A DNA stretch of 64,000 bases from Streptococcus suis. GTDB lineage: Bacteria; Bacillota; Bacilli; Lactobacillales; Streptococcaceae. Below the pieces are notes generated by a model. It searched no databases, had not been told where the DNA came from, and saw nothing but the letters and a program-made list of their open reading frames with translations. Both the position numbers and the translations under genes were made by a program. Position 1 is the first letter of the stretch; the number at the start of each line of letters is the position of its first letter. Below, in pieces: positions 54,629 through 62,896 of the stretch. Where the stretch lies: positions 62,001 through 126,000 of the forward strand of contig NZ_WCJE01000001.1 in NCBI RefSeq assembly GCF_016743335.1. Reading direction: 5' to 3'.

Positions 54629-54748
54629 GACAATATGTAAAGACCTCCAATTGAGTGTGGTAATTCCTGTTAGAAGTTGATTGTTTTTTTTTATTCTAGT
54701 GTACAGGTAAATCCACGAATTCTCAACTGGGGGTCTTTACATATTGAC
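54629..54748. repeat. MITE-like element with 27-bp inverted ends
   Basis: Left end 54629-54655 (GACAATATGTAAAGACCTCC AATTGAG) and right end 54722-54748 are inverted copies of each other with about four mismatches. The 66-base core is AT-rich and has no open frame. The element is 120 bp. Flanking bases are TTATA on the left and TATAT on the right, so a short TA-type target duplication is possible. I do not recognise the parent IS. Confidence 0.7.
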
Positions 54749-54875
54749 TATATCGTTACTTCGCTTTTCCGTCCTTTGTAGAAGTGGCTTATTTCACAAG
54801 ATTTATTGAGACTGAGCTCAGGCACAGCGCCATTTCTTAGAGTTCGCGCTGGACTTATCGGAAAATCGTGCAAAA
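54749..54875. other. Intergenic remainder between MITE-like element and acyltransferase terminator
   Basis: About 130 bases with no gene or clear signal. It may be decayed repeat sequence (CAGCGCCATTTCTTAGAGTT resembles edges of the mosaic repeats). Confidence 0.4.
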
Positions 54876-54902
54876 ATCCTCCGAGAAATTCTCAGAGGAT
54901 GA
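54876..54902 (-). terminator. Terminator of acyltransferase operon
   Basis: Minus strand TCCTCTGAGAA-TT-TCTCGGAGGA hairpin followed by TTTTTG. Confidence 0.8.
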
Positions 54903-54914
54903 TGATGTATAAAT

Positions 54915-56714
54915 CTAGTTTTTGATTGGGCCATCAGCAACGGCTTCGACAGCATTTTTTATCGTTTGGGCGAAGACTTCGCCTCCATTACTTTCAAGAT
55001 TGAAATGAACAAGGTCGGTATTGTACCAAATTGGTGGATTATCCTTTGCAACTTGATACCAGTCTGCAATGGAAATGTAATCATATTTTTCAGCCAATTC
55101 TTTCTCGTATTGACCTGTTTGATAGGAAATGGATTCGCTTGGAGTGAAGTTTCCATCGTAAGGAGTAACAAAAATAAGGCGACGTCCTTTAGGAAAATCT
55201 TTGACTAGCTGGTCTAGTAGTTCCTGATAATTATCCGTAGTATTTGTACCTAGGGCTACAACTACAGTCTCTTTCAAGCTATTATTTTGCTTATAAAGAT
55301 TTATCAATTTAGCAATTTCAGAGAGATTTCGACTGACAGTTCCATCGATCTGTGCATCTGGTAGCGTGGTCTGTATGGCAGCACTTGCGCGAACAGTAAC
55401 AGAATCGCCAAAGATGATAACTCCTTTTTGAATTTCAAAACTAGTAGCTTTAGCGTTTTCAGCAGCAGATCGTGTTGTATTTAGTTGGGTCTGAGCTTGG
55501 TAAAGATTGCTAACCATGCTCTCTTGTTCAAAACTTCCTAATTTTGGTGCAAACAGACAGATACCTAAGCCAACTATGGTCAAGCAAGCAAAGCTACCAA
55601 GAAGCCATTTTTTATATGGTTTCAAATCTATGGGTAATCCAAACAAGCTTCCTACTTTTCCAGCAATATATGGTTCTAGAATATAAAAGGAAATAGTTGA
55701 TAGGATAGTAGAAAAAACAAAGGATAATCCCGCAGCGATAGTGGCATTTGTCAGTTGTGTAAAGATAATGAGTAAGGGCCAATGGAAGAGGTAGATACCA
55801 TAAGAAATACTTGAAAAGAAGAGGATAATTGCAGGTTCTTTGACATCTTCGGTTTTCTCGTGAAGTACCCGAGCAGCAAAAATCATAGTTGCTGTAGCTA
55901 AACTGGATAGAAGAAAACCAATTAGATAGGTCCAGATGGAACTGAATTGAAGAGTAAAGAGAAGAAGAAGTTCTACTCCTAGTCCTCCAAGAAACAGACC
56001 TATAGCTTGTTTGATAGTCAATGTATTCACTTGTTGCTGGAAGGCAGTTGTTGTATTTCCGATACCAGCGATGGTTGCGAGAATGCTTCCGAGGAAGAAT
56101 GGGAAGGTATGTGTGAAGCTCGAGTAGTAAATGGTTGAGAAATTATCTACAAAGAAACTTGAGATAGACATTGCTAAAAAACTTAGCGAGAAGAGGCTTA
56201 TAGATGTTAGAAAAATTGATCCACGTAGTTGCCCCACACTTTTTGAGATGCGAGTCAGATACCAAACTAAACCAGCCCAGACAAGGTAATACTGAACTTC
56301 TATGGCTAGTGTCCAAGTATGCATAAATAGATGAGGTGAAAATTGATTCTCGTAACTACCACCTGATAGAATTTCAAAGAAGTTTGTCATGAATCCGAGC
56401 GCAGCGGCTATCTGATTGCCGATATTGGCAATGAAATCATTGCGGACAAGCAGAGCAAGTGGAAGAACCAAAAGAATCGTTAAAACCAGAGGGGGGAGAA
56501 TGCGATAGAACCTTCTTCTGAAAAAGCTGACAATATCTATTTTTTTATGTTTTGCAAACTCATCAATCAAAAGGGCGGTTGTCAAATATCCAGACAGGGT
56601 AAAGAAGAGGTCAACCCCCACAAAGCCACCTGGGAAATATTTGATAAAGAAATGATAGAGTAGGACAAAGACTAATCCAATCACACGTATAACGGATAAC
56701 CATTTAATTTTCAT
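54915..56714 (-). CDS. OatA/OafA-type acyltransferase with SGNH domain
   Basis: 599 residues. The N-terminal ~380 residues hold about ten membrane helices of an acyltransferase-3 domain (VIGLVFVLLYHFFIKYFPGGFVGVDLFFTLSGYLTTALL). The outer C-terminal SGNH domain has Ser in GVIIFGDSVTVRASA near 437, ALGTNTT (N block) near 496 and DLVHFN near 580 for Asp/His. The layout matches peptidoglycan O-acetyltransferase OatA/Adr. It follows the MORN gene with an 11-base overlap. OatA activity itself is inferred, as other wall or teichoic substrates are possible. Confidence 0.88.
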   Translation of the reverse strand: MKIKWLSVIRVIGLVFVLLYHFFIKYFPGGFVGVDLFFTLSGYLTTALLIDEFAKHKKIDIVSFFRRRFYRILPPLVLTILLVLPLALLVRNDFIANIGNQIAAALGFMTNFFEILSGGSYENQFSPHLFMHTWTLAIEVQYYLVWAGLVWYLTRISKSVGQLRGSIFLTSISLFSLSFLAMSISSFFVDNFSTIYYSSFTHTFPFFLGSILATIAGIGNTTTAFQQQVNTLTIKQAIGLFLGGLGVELLLLFTLQFSSIWTYLIGFLLSSLATATMIFAARVLHEKTEDVKEPAIILFFSSISYGIYLFHWPLLIIFTQLTNATIAAGLSFVFSTILSTISFYILEPYIAGKVGSLFGLPIDLKPYKKWLLGSFACLTIVGLGICLFAPKLGSFEQESMVSNLYQAQTQLNTTRSAAENAKATSFEIQKGVIIFGDSVTVRASAAIQTTLPDAQIDGTVSRNLSEIAKLINLYKQNNSLKETVVVALGTNTTDNYQELLDQLVKDFPKGRRLIFVTPYDGNFTPSESISYQTGQYEKELAEKYDYISIADWYQVAKDNPPIWYNTDLVHFNLESNGGEVFAQTIKNAVEAVADGPIKN

Positions 56715-57126
56715 ATTGATAAATCCCCTGTTTAAAAGTTCCTTCGTAGGTAGCTTGTCCTTCGGTGGTCAATTTTCCTTTTCCATCGGCGTAGCCGTTT
56801 TTAAATTGCCCGGTATAAACCCACCCACTTGCAGATGTGTAGGTTCCTTGACCGTGGAAAATTCCATTTGTAAATTGTCCTTCGTAGACATCTCCATTAT
56901 CAAAGGTCAATTTTCCTTGACCATTCATTTTATTTGCGACCACATAACCGTTGTACTGCAGGGCGCCATTATTGAAAGTTATGGCTTGCTTGCTGGCAAT
57001 TCGCCCTGTAAATACAGAGAGGGCACAGATGAGGATGATAATAAGGGAGAGGATTTCAAGTTTTGGACGGGTGAAATGACTTGTTATATCATGCCATTTT
57101 ATACTAGGTAATTTAAACTCTTTCAT
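56704..57126 (-). CDS. Membrane-anchored MORN-repeat protein
   Basis: A 140-residue protein: a cytoplasmic N-terminus, one membrane helix (about 25-47), then three or four MORN repeats outside (YNGYVVANKMNGQGKLTF, YEGQFTNGIFHGQGTYTS, YTGQFKNGYADGKGKLTT, YEGTFKQGIYQ). MORN repeats form an extended beta sheet that binds membranes or proteins. It lies between the LMW phosphatase and the acyltransferase, a trio also found together in S. pyogenes, so it may be a scaffold for them (inference). Confidence 0.88.
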   Translation of the reverse strand: MKEFKLPSIKWHDITSHFTRPKLEILSLIIILICALSVFTGRIASKQAITFNNGALQYNGYVVANKMNGQGKLTFDNGDVYEGQFTNGIFHGQGTYTSASGWVYTGQFKNGYADGKGKLTTEGQATYEGTFKQGIYQYEN

Positions 57127-57257
57127 CGTTTTACTCTTTCATAGGATTTGACCGATGCTAATCAGTTCTTTCTAGGATACAGTAAGAAATTATCAGTTCA
57201 GTCAGAAATAGTTTACCATTTTTTTACAAATATTACAAAAATATTACATAGAAAATC

Positions 57258-57692
57258 TTATTCTTGGTCAAATGACTGTAACCTGTCCAACCAGTCTTGG
57301 CAACCTTTCTTTACCATTTCGTAGGTTTCGTCAAAATCTCCAGTATACCAAGGGTCTGGTACGGATTTTTCTGCGAATTGAAAAATCTTATTTTGTGCAT
57401 GTGCTGGTGCCATTTTCTGTAAATCTCGGACATTATTGCCGTCCATACCGATGATAACATCAAATTCCTCAAAGTCTGCTTGAGAGATTTGTTGAGAAGT
57501 TTTGGTCTTATCATAGGGAATCTTGTGCTTTTGGAAAATTTTCTGTGTTCCAGGGTAGATAGGATTACCATGCTCCCAGTTTGAAGTAGCACGACTTTCA
57601 ATATGAAATTGATTTGTTAAATCTTTCATGACAAATTCAGCCATAGGACTACGACAAATATTTCCAAGACAGACAAAAACGATTTTTTTCAT
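57258..57692 (-). CDS. Low-molecular-weight protein tyrosine phosphatase
   Basis: 144 residues with the signature loop V-C8-L-G-N-I-C13-R14-S and the catalytic acid in SVPDPWYTGDFDETYE near 110-125. It dephosphorylates phosphotyrosine. In S. pyogenes the homologous secreted or cytosolic SP-PTP lies before the same MORN and acyltransferase genes. A GAAAGGAGA ribosome site precedes the start. A 131-base gap separates it from the MORN gene. Confidence 0.93.
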   Translation of the reverse strand: MKKIVFVCLGNICRSPMAEFVMKDLTNQFHIESRATSNWEHGNPIYPGTQKIFQKHKIPYDKTKTSQQISQADFEEFDVIIGMDGNNVRDLQKMAPAHAQNKIFQFAEKSVPDPWYTGDFDETYEMVKKGCQDWLDRLQSFDQE

Positions 57693-57711
57693 AGATTCTC
57701 CTTTCGTGGCA

Positions 57712-57770
57712 TAAGAAAAGAGAAGGTAGACTCGACAGGTAAATGTCTGAGTTCCCCTCTCTTGTATATT
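57712..57770 (-). terminator. Terminator of csbD-like gene
   Basis: Long imperfect hairpin (AAGAGAGGGGAACTCAGACA ... TGTCGAGTCTACCTTCTCTT on the minus strand) followed by TTCTT. Confidence 0.5.
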
Positions 57771-57861
57771 TTTGTTCGGGCTATAGGTAAAAGACCAAAT
57801 TAAGTGTAATGTTCATTATCAAACAGTGCACGACCAATCCTATCTATATTGAACTCTTTGT

Positions 57862-58074
57862 TTATTTCTCTTCTTTGTCGAAAGCATTTTTGATGCCGTT
57901 AATGGCACCTTCAAGCCCGTCTTTTGCATCTTCGACTAGCTCTTTTGCCTTGCCAATTCTTTTCTCAACAAGTCCTTCAACTTCGATTGTCTTGTCGCCG
58001 GTCAGCTTACCAATTACCTCTTTTGCAGAGCCAGATAGCTGTTCTAGTTTTGCGTCAAATTTTTCTTCTGACAT
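57862..58074 (-). CDS. CsbD family stress protein
   Basis: A 70-residue, charged, helical protein: MSEEKFDAKLEQLSGSAKEVIGKLTGDKTIEVEG is the CsbD-like domain, followed by a second helix-rich part (AKELVEDAKDGLEGAINGIKNAF). The family is induced by general stress in Firmicutes; its molecular role is unknown. ATG 58074 follows AAGGAGGAATTTT. A longer frame reaches into the mosaic repeat and is not used. Confidence 0.88.
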   Translation of the reverse strand: MSEEKFDAKLEQLSGSAKEVIGKLTGDKTIEVEGLVEKRIGKAKELVEDAKDGLEGAINGIKNAFDKEEK

Positions 58075-58104
58075 AAAATTCCTCCTTGATATACACATAT
58101 GGGG

Positions 58105-58460
58105 GCGATGAGGCTGGGCAACAAGCCCAGGACCACTTCTCAGAGCTCGTGTCAACATCTCAGCGCAGTGGTTGATTGGGTTTAACAGTCCAGTGGACTG
58201 TTAAAGGTTGGAGATAGGATTTGCGAAGCAAATCTCAGCAATTCGTGTTTTGCACTCCAAATCTGGCCACTACGACTGATGCGAACTTTGTTCGCTATAT
58301 CTCCAACCTCCAACAGTCAGAGTAGTGACTGTTGGAGCTGTGCGGGGGTGGGAGTGAAACAGTCTGGGAATAGACTGTTTCAGCTCAATAACTAGAAATA
58401 AAGACTTGTTGACGAACTCTTTTTGAACTAGTCGAGTTCTTTCCCACTCCCACATACTAT
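58105..58460 (+). repeat. Mosaic intergenic repeat (copy 6, longest)
   Basis: GAGGCTGGGCAACAAGCCCAG, GTCAACATCTCAGCGCAGTG, hairpin TTAACAGTCCAGTGGACTGT, GGTTGGAGATAGGATTTGCG, GCACTCCAAATCTGGCCAC, GCGAACTTTGTTCGC, hairpin CCAACAGTCA/TGACTGTTGG, GTGCGGGGGTGGGAGTGAAA, hairpin AAACAGTCTG/TAGACTGTTT, TTGTTGACGAACTC, TTTCCCACTCCC. It combines blocks seen in both orientations in copies 1 and 3. Confidence 0.85.
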
Positions 58461-58541
58461 TCTTACTTACTAGTCTATCGTATATAAGTTAATATAGCAA
58501 GGGATTTGTCTGCCAATAAGTCAGAGGATGAGGGATAATTC

Positions 58542-58570
58542 TTGCATTTTTCTCTTCTTTTATTTATAAT
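58542..58570 (+). promoter_or_regulatory. Promoter of dpr
   Basis: TTGCAT (58542-58547), 17-base spacer, TATAAT (58565-58570); the -10 lies within the PerR box. Confidence 0.75.
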
Positions 58571-58578
58571 AATTATAA
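58564..58578. promoter_or_regulatory. PerR box upstream of dpr
   Basis: TTATAATAATTATAA, a perfect match to the consensus PerR operator TTATAATNATTATAA, set in a longer palindrome (TTTATTTATAATAATTATAA then ATAAA). A bound repressor would cover the -10 and be released by peroxide. Confidence 0.9.
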
Positions 58579-58597
58579 ATAAAAGAAAGGATGATAT

Positions 58598-59116
58598 ATG
58601 ATGAAACAAAAATATTATCAATCTCCAGCAGAAATTGCGTCTTTCAGCCCGCGTCCATCACTGGCTGATTCTAAGGCTGTTTTGAATCAAGCGGTGGCTG
58701 ATTTATCAGTAGCCCATTCAATCCTCCATCAAGTTCATTGGTATATGCGTGGTCGTGGCTTTATGATTTGGCATCCAAAGATGGATGAATATATGGAAGA
58801 AATTGATGGTTATTTGGATGAGATGAGTGAGCGTTTAATCACCGTAGGTGGGGCACCATTTTCTACCCTTAAAGAGTTTAGTGAAAATAGTCAGCTTAAG
58901 GAAGTTCCTGGTGACTACAATAAAACGATTGAAGAGCAATTGGCGCGTGTGGTAGAGGTGTTCCGCTATCTGGCTGCTCTTTTCCAAAAGGGATTTGATG
59001 TCAGTGATGAAGAAGGTGACAGCGTAACCAACGACATTTTCAATGTGGCTAAGGCTAGTATTGAAAAACATATTTGGATGCTGCAGGCAGAATTAGGTCA
59101 AGCTCCAGGATTGTAA
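58598..59116 (+). CDS. dpr: Dps-like peroxide resistance protein
   Basis: 172 residues, ferritin-like. It forms a 12-mer that oxidises and stores iron, protecting DNA from Fenton chemistry. The ferroxidase site residues are in [42 protein letters not shown] (about 43-84). S. suis Dpr is structurally well studied. Two ATGs in a row (58598, 58601) follow GAAAGGATGATAT. Control by PerR is indicated by the operator at 58564. Confidence 0.95.
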   Translation: MMKQKYYQSPAEIASFSPRPSLADSKAVLNQAVADLSVAHSILHQVHWYMRGRGFMIWHPKMDEYMEEIDGYLDEMSERLITVGGAPFSTLKEFSENSQLKEVPGDYNKTIEEQLARVVEVFRYLAALFQKGFDVSDEEGDSVTNDIFNVAKASIEKHIWMLQAELGQAPGL

Positions 59117-59124
59117 ATAGTTGA

Positions 59125-59151
59125 AGGGTCCAGTAGGACTCTTTTTTTGAT
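59125..59151 (+). terminator. Terminator of dpr
   Basis: AGGGTCC-AGTA-GGACTCT hairpin with one G-U pair, followed by TTTTTT. Confidence 0.7.
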
Positions 59152-59163
59152 GCAGATACGATA

Positions 59164-59190
59164 TGACATTTGTCACATGAGTCAATGACA
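59164..59190. promoter_or_regulatory. Candidate response-regulator site upstream of ABC-TCS operon
   Basis: TGACATTTGTCA (59164-59175) followed by TGACAAAGTC near 59185-59194: a palindrome with a further half-site. The downstream -10 TATACT (59222-59227) lacks a good -35, as expected of an activator-dependent promoter. Binding by the NarL-type regulator at 61971 is inferred only from position. Confidence 0.5.
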
Positions 59191-59264
59191 AAGTCTTCTA
59201 GTAGGGCTTCCCTTTTCTAGATATACTATGTATGTAAGATGTTCAAGAAGTAGGAGGTAGAAAA

Positions 59265-60143
59265 ATGATAGAAGTACAAGCACTAGAAAAAATCATCAAA
59301 GGACGGACAATTTTGTCCAATATTTCCTTTGAAATCAAGTCAGGAGAATGTGTGGCTTTAATCGGTCCAAACGGGGCCGGGAAAACAACGCTCATGTCCT
59401 GTTTGTTGGGAGATAGGAAGGCGACGAAAGGCCAGGTTTTGTTGGACGGTCTGGCTCCACAGGCTCAGTCTAATAAGGAAAAGGTAGCAGTCTTACCACA
59501 AGAAAATGCCATTCCGACAGACCTGAAGGTCAAGGAATTGCTCCGCTTTTTCCAAGCCATCTACAAGGATAGTCTGACAGATGTGGAAATCGACAGCCTG
59601 CTCTGCTTTTCCCCAGAGCAAAAAAATCAACTGGCCGGCAAGCTATCGGGTGGTCAGAAACGGCTCTTGGCTTTCGTCATCTGCCTGATTGGCAAGCCCA
59701 AGTTGCTTTTCTTGGATGAGCCAACGGCGGGCATGGATACGTCGACCCGCCAGCGTTTTTGGGAGATTGTCCATGAACTTAAGGCTCAGGGTGTGACTAT
59801 TTTTTATACCAGCCACTATATCGAGGAAGTGGAGCATACGGCGGAGCGGATTTTGGTTTTGCACCAGGGGCGGCTACTAAGAGATACCACGCCATTTGCT
59901 ATGCGGAGTGAGGAGCAAGAAAAAGAAGTGACATTGCCGATTGCTTTTGCGGCGGTGGTGGAGAGCTTGGCTGAAATCAATGAAATCAGCTACAAACAAG
60001 ATACGGTTAGCTTTAAGACCCGAGCTATTGAGCAGGTTTGGGCTAGCTTGCAGGAGGCAGGTTGTCGGATTTCGGATCTAGAGGTTCAGAACAAAACCCT
60101 GCTCAACAGCCTATTTGACAAGACGAGGGAGGAAGAATCATGA
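59265..60143 (+). CDS. ABC transporter ATP-binding protein
   Basis: 292 residues. Walker A LIGPNGAGKTTLM near 32-44, signature LSGGQKRLL near 129-137, Walker B KLLFLDEPTAGMD near 146-158 and H-loop YTSHYIEEVEH near 180-190. It powers the permease encoded next (4-base overlap). The group is the ABC-2 drug/peptide/antibiotic export type, often controlled by a neighbouring DesK-like kinase. Substrate unknown. Confidence 0.93.
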   Translation: MIEVQALEKIIKGRTILSNISFEIKSGECVALIGPNGAGKTTLMSCLLGDRKATKGQVLLDGLAPQAQSNKEKVAVLPQENAIPTDLKVKELLRFFQAIYKDSLTDVEIDSLLCFSPEQKNQLAGKLSGGQKRLLAFVICLIGKPKLLFLDEPTAGMDTSTRQRFWEIVHELKAQGVTIFYTSHYIEEVEHTAERILVLHQGRLLRDTTPFAMRSEEQEKEVTLPIAFAAVVESLAEINEISYKQDTVSFKTRAIEQVWASLQEAGCRISDLEVQNKTLLNSLFDKTREEES

Positions 60144-60871
60144 AAGCATTAGTTCAAGTAGAGGCGGTAAAATTATCCAGAAGTTTGGGAGTATTTCTCC
60201 TGTCTATCGGCATGCCCGTCATCTTTTTCCTGATTTTCTCATCGACGGTCCAGTTTGACGATGTGGCCATGCAAAAGGCCTTTATCCAGTCCTATATGCT
60301 GACCATGACAGGTTTTTCCATGTCGGGCTTTGCCCTTTTCACCTTTCCAACGATGCTGGCAGAGGACAGAAAAAATAGCTGGTTGACCTTTATCCAGCAT
60401 TCGCCCCTGCCAATCTGGCAATACTATCTTTCCAAACTGGTGCGGGTCTTGCTCTGCTTTGTGTCTTCTATTGCCATTGTCTTTGCGGTGGGTGGCTTAG
60501 TTAAGGGTGTAGAGATGACAGCTCAAGAATGGGTAATTTCGGCTCTCTTACTTTTAGTAACCTCTATCGTATTTCTAGCTATTGGCTTGCTCTTGGTGCA
60601 AATTCAGTCGGAACAAACCATGTCGGTGGTGGCAAACTTGCTCTACTTTGTTCTGGCTATCATGGGCGGCTCTTGGATGCCTGTTTCCCTCTTTCCAGAC
60701 TGGGTACAGCGAATCTGCAAACTCATGCCCAGCTACCATGCCAACCAGCTGGTGACCATCTATGCCCAAGAGGGAGATTTTCTCTGGAAATCCTTGCTAA
60801 TTGTCCTAGGCTATGCGATAATTTTCTTAGGAATTGCTCTAGTTCTGAATAGAAAATCGGAGCAACAGTGA
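60140..60871 (+). CDS. ABC-2 type transporter permease
   Basis: A 243-residue protein with six membrane helices, no signal peptide and no catalytic motif. SMPVIFFLIFSSTVQFDD-like helix 1, MTGFSMSGFALFTFPTMLAEDRKNSWLTF between helices 2 and 3, and MGGSWMPVSLFPDWVQRICKLMPSYHANQL before the last helix are typical of ABC-2 exporters. Works with the ATPase upstream, probably as two of each. Substrate unknown. Confidence 0.9.
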   Translation: MKALVQVEAVKLSRSLGVFLLSIGMPVIFFLIFSSTVQFDDVAMQKAFIQSYMLTMTGFSMSGFALFTFPTMLAEDRKNSWLTFIQHSPLPIWQYYLSKLVRVLLCFVSSIAIVFAVGGLVKGVEMTAQEWVISALLLLVTSIVFLAIGLLLVQIQSEQTMSVVANLLYFVLAIMGGSWMPVSLFPDWVQRICKLMPSYHANQLVTIYAQEGDFLWKSLLIVLGYAIIFLGIALVLNRKSEQQ

Positions 60872-60879
60872 GGTGACAG

Positions 60880-61974
60880 ATGATATTTGAAAAAAGAAAG
60901 GTACCGCTCATGTTCTTCGTGGGCATGGTCTTTCTCTATTTTCCCTTTTACTATGCCCAGTATAGTCCCAATCCGACGGCAGTTGTCCTAGCGACCATTC
61001 TCTTTGCCTTGGTCTATTGTTCTCTCTTTTACACCGACCACAAGCTCTATTCCCTGCTGGGGTGGTTTTACCTGATTGGCTATATCGCCGTCATGAGTTT
61101 TTGGGGCAATCTGCAATTCTCCCTCTTTATCTTTAATCTGTCCACTATGCTGGGCTGGTATTATAAAGAGAATCGACCGACCTATCGGACGGTGTCCTAT
61201 GGGATCTTGTTACTGGCCATTATCCTCTGGGCTCTCTTTGGCCCTGTTCCTTTTGAGATGAGAGCTTTTGCACTCATCATTCACTTTTTCGGCTTGGCCT
61301 TGCTGATTTTCAGTTGGATTGAAACCAAGCGGGAAGCCCTTCAGCAACGCCTACAGGAGCAAAATGCGTCCATCAATCTCCTGCTGGCTGAGAATGAACG
61401 CAACCGTATCGGTCAGGACTTGCACGACACACTTGGTCATGTCTTTGCCATGCTGTCTGTCAAGGCTGAGCTGGTCCAGACACTTTTAGACCACGACCAG
61501 ATTGACCAGGCCAAGAAGGAGGTGGCAGACCTTCAGACCTTGGCCAAGGACTCCATGCAGGATGTCCGCCAGATTGTCCAGTCCCTCAAGCAGCACACCG
61601 TGGCAGAGGAACTCCAGATTTTGCAGCAGATGTTGGACTTGGCAGGAGTGGATTTGGTCGTCTTGGGCGGGGAAATAGCAGAGCAGCTCAGCTTGCCCGT
61701 CCAGAACAAGCTGGCTATGGTGCTGAGAGAGTTGGCCAATAACCTGCTCAAGCACAGCCAGGCTAGCAATTGTCGTTTGGTTTTTGAAAAAGACCAGCAA
61801 GAATTGGTTGTATACTACGAAGACAACGGTGTGGGCTTTGCCCAGTTGACTGGTCAGGAATTGCATACCATAAAGGACAGGTTGGTAACGGTGAAAGGAA
61901 GTTTGGAATTTATCTCTCTAGCCAAGCCCACCCGCCTGTCCATCCGAATTCCGTTTGAGGAGGTGGTAGAATGA
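60880..61974 (+). CDS. DesK-like sensor histidine kinase
   Basis: 364 residues: six hydrophobic helices (about 8-145) with short loops and no large outer domain, a coiled-coil linker (147-172), then HisKA_3 with His182 in [13 protein letters not shown] and HATPase with NNLLKHS near 290 and [10 protein letters not shown] near 315. It phosphorylates the regulator that overlaps its end. Sensing is probably within the membrane, perhaps of lipids or of an antibiotic handled by the ABC exporter (inference). Confidence 0.92.
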   Translation: MIFEKRKVPLMFFVGMVFLYFPFYYAQYSPNPTAVVLATILFALVYCSLFYTDHKLYSLLGWFYLIGYIAVMSFWGNLQFSLFIFNLSTMLGWYYKENRPTYRTVSYGILLLAIILWALFGPVPFEMRAFALIIHFFGLALLIFSWIETKREALQQRLQEQNASINLLLAENERNRIGQDLHDTLGHVFAMLSVKAELVQTLLDHDQIDQAKKEVADLQTLAKDSMQDVRQIVQSLKQHTVAEELQILQQMLDLAGVDLVVLGGEIAEQLSLPVQNKLAMVLRELANNLLKHSQASNCRLVFEKDQQELVVYYEDNGVGFAQLTGQELHTIKDRLVTVKGSLEFISLAKPTRLSIRIPFEEVVE

Positions 61975-62573
61975 GAATCTTAGTCGCTGAAGACCAGGCC
62001 ATGCTGCGGGACGCCCTCTGTCAGCTCTTGGGCTTTCAAGATGCGGTTGAGGCTGTTTTACAGGCAGAAAATGGCAGTCAGGCCCTTGCTCTTTTGGAAA
62101 AAGAGCAAGTAGATGTGGTACTGCTAGACATTGAAATGCCTGAGAAGACGGGGCTGGATGTCTTGGAATGGGTGCGAGCGAAATCCTTGCCCGTCAAGGT
62201 TGTCATCATGACCACCTTCAAGCGACCAGGTTATTTTGAGCGAGCGGTCAAGGCAGATGTGGATGCCTACGTGCTAAAAGAACGCTCCATTTCGGACCTT
62301 ATGCGGACTATTGAAACGGTCTTGTCAGGGCGAAAGGAGTACTCGCCAGAGTTGATGGATATCCTCCTAACCCAACGCAGTCCCTTGACGGACCAGGAAA
62401 GCCAGCTGCTCAAGCTGGTTGCTGATGGCTTGTCCAACAAGGAAATCGCTAGTCAGCTCTACCTGTCTGACGGGACGGTCCGCAATTATATGACCTCTAT
62501 CCTGTCCAAGCTGGGTGCAGAAAACCGCACGGCTGCTGTTAAGATTGCACAGGAAAAGGGTTGGATAGCATAA
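61971..62573 (+). CDS. NarL/DesR-family response regulator
   Basis: 200 residues. The receiver has acidic residues EDQ (7-9), the phosphoacceptor Asp53 in [13 protein letters not shown] and Lys near 103; the LuxR-type HTH ([49 protein letters not shown]) fills 138-186. It overlaps the kinase gene by four bases (ATGA). Probably activates the ABC operon in front of it. Confidence 0.94.
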   Translation: MRILVAEDQAMLRDALCQLLGFQDAVEAVLQAENGSQALALLEKEQVDVVLLDIEMPEKTGLDVLEWVRAKSLPVKVVIMTTFKRPGYFERAVKADVDAYVLKERSISDLMRTIETVLSGRKEYSPELMDILLTQRSPLTDQESQLLKLVADGLSNKEIASQLYLSDGTVRNYMTSILSKLGAENRTAAVKIAQEKGWIA

Positions 62574-62579
62574 CGAATG

Positions 62580-62606
62580 AGATTGGGCTAGAACCCAATC
62601 TTTTTT
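62580..62606 (+). terminator. Terminator of ABC-TCS operon
   Basis: AGATTGGG-CTAGAA-CCCAATCT hairpin followed by TTTTT. Confidence 0.85.
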
Positions 62607-62641
62607 GATGAATGCAGGGAAACAGCACTTGAGTTTTTATA

Positions 62642-62670
62642 TTGAAAATCTTCGGATATTCTGCTAAAAT
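62642..62670 (+). promoter_or_regulatory. Promoter of yqgQ, probably leaderless
   Basis: TTGAAA (62642-62647), 17-base spacer, extended TGCTAAAAT (TAAAAT 62665-62670). The -10 ends seven bases before the ATG at 62678, so transcription would start at or next to the start codon. Confidence 0.6.
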
Positions 62671-62677
62671 TTACTAT

Positions 62678-62896
62678 ATGAAACGACTATATGATGTGCA
62701 ACAGTTGCTAAAACGCTTTGGTATTATCATCTATATGGGCAATCGTCTCTATGACATCGAGATGATGCAGATAGAGCTCAATCGCGTTTATCAGGCTGGT
62801 CTTCTGGATAGGATGGACTACATGGAGGCCGAATTGGTTTTGCGACGGGAACATCGTTTGGAATTAGAGTATCAGAAATCAAGGGAGAATGAGTGA
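62678..62896 (+). CDS. yqgQ: YqgQ family (DUF910) protein
   Basis: A 72-residue protein. MKRLYDVQQLLKRFGIIIYMGNRLYDIEMMQIELNRVYQAGLLDRMDYMEAELVLRREH aligns with B. subtilis YqgQ over its length. The family forms a small three-helix fold; suggested nucleic acid binding is unproven. The start at 62678 fits the family N-terminus; a frame back to 62642 would begin inside the -35. There is no ribosome site. The rhodanese gene starts on its stop codon (TGATG). Confidence 0.85.
   Translation: MKRLYDVQQLLKRFGIIIYMGNRLYDIEMMQIELNRVYQAGLLDRMDYMEAELVLRREHRLELEYQKSRENE

Noticed and set aside
57862-58158. 98-residue version of the CsbD protein
   Set aside because: The extra N-terminus is translated mosaic repeat; the internal ATG at 58074 has AAGGAGG and matches the family start.
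59164-59194. Possible second binding site for the XRE regulator of 9344
   Set aside because: The half-sites are alike (TGACA/TGTCA), but the order is reversed and spacing is 2 instead of 8 bases, so it is not the same operator.
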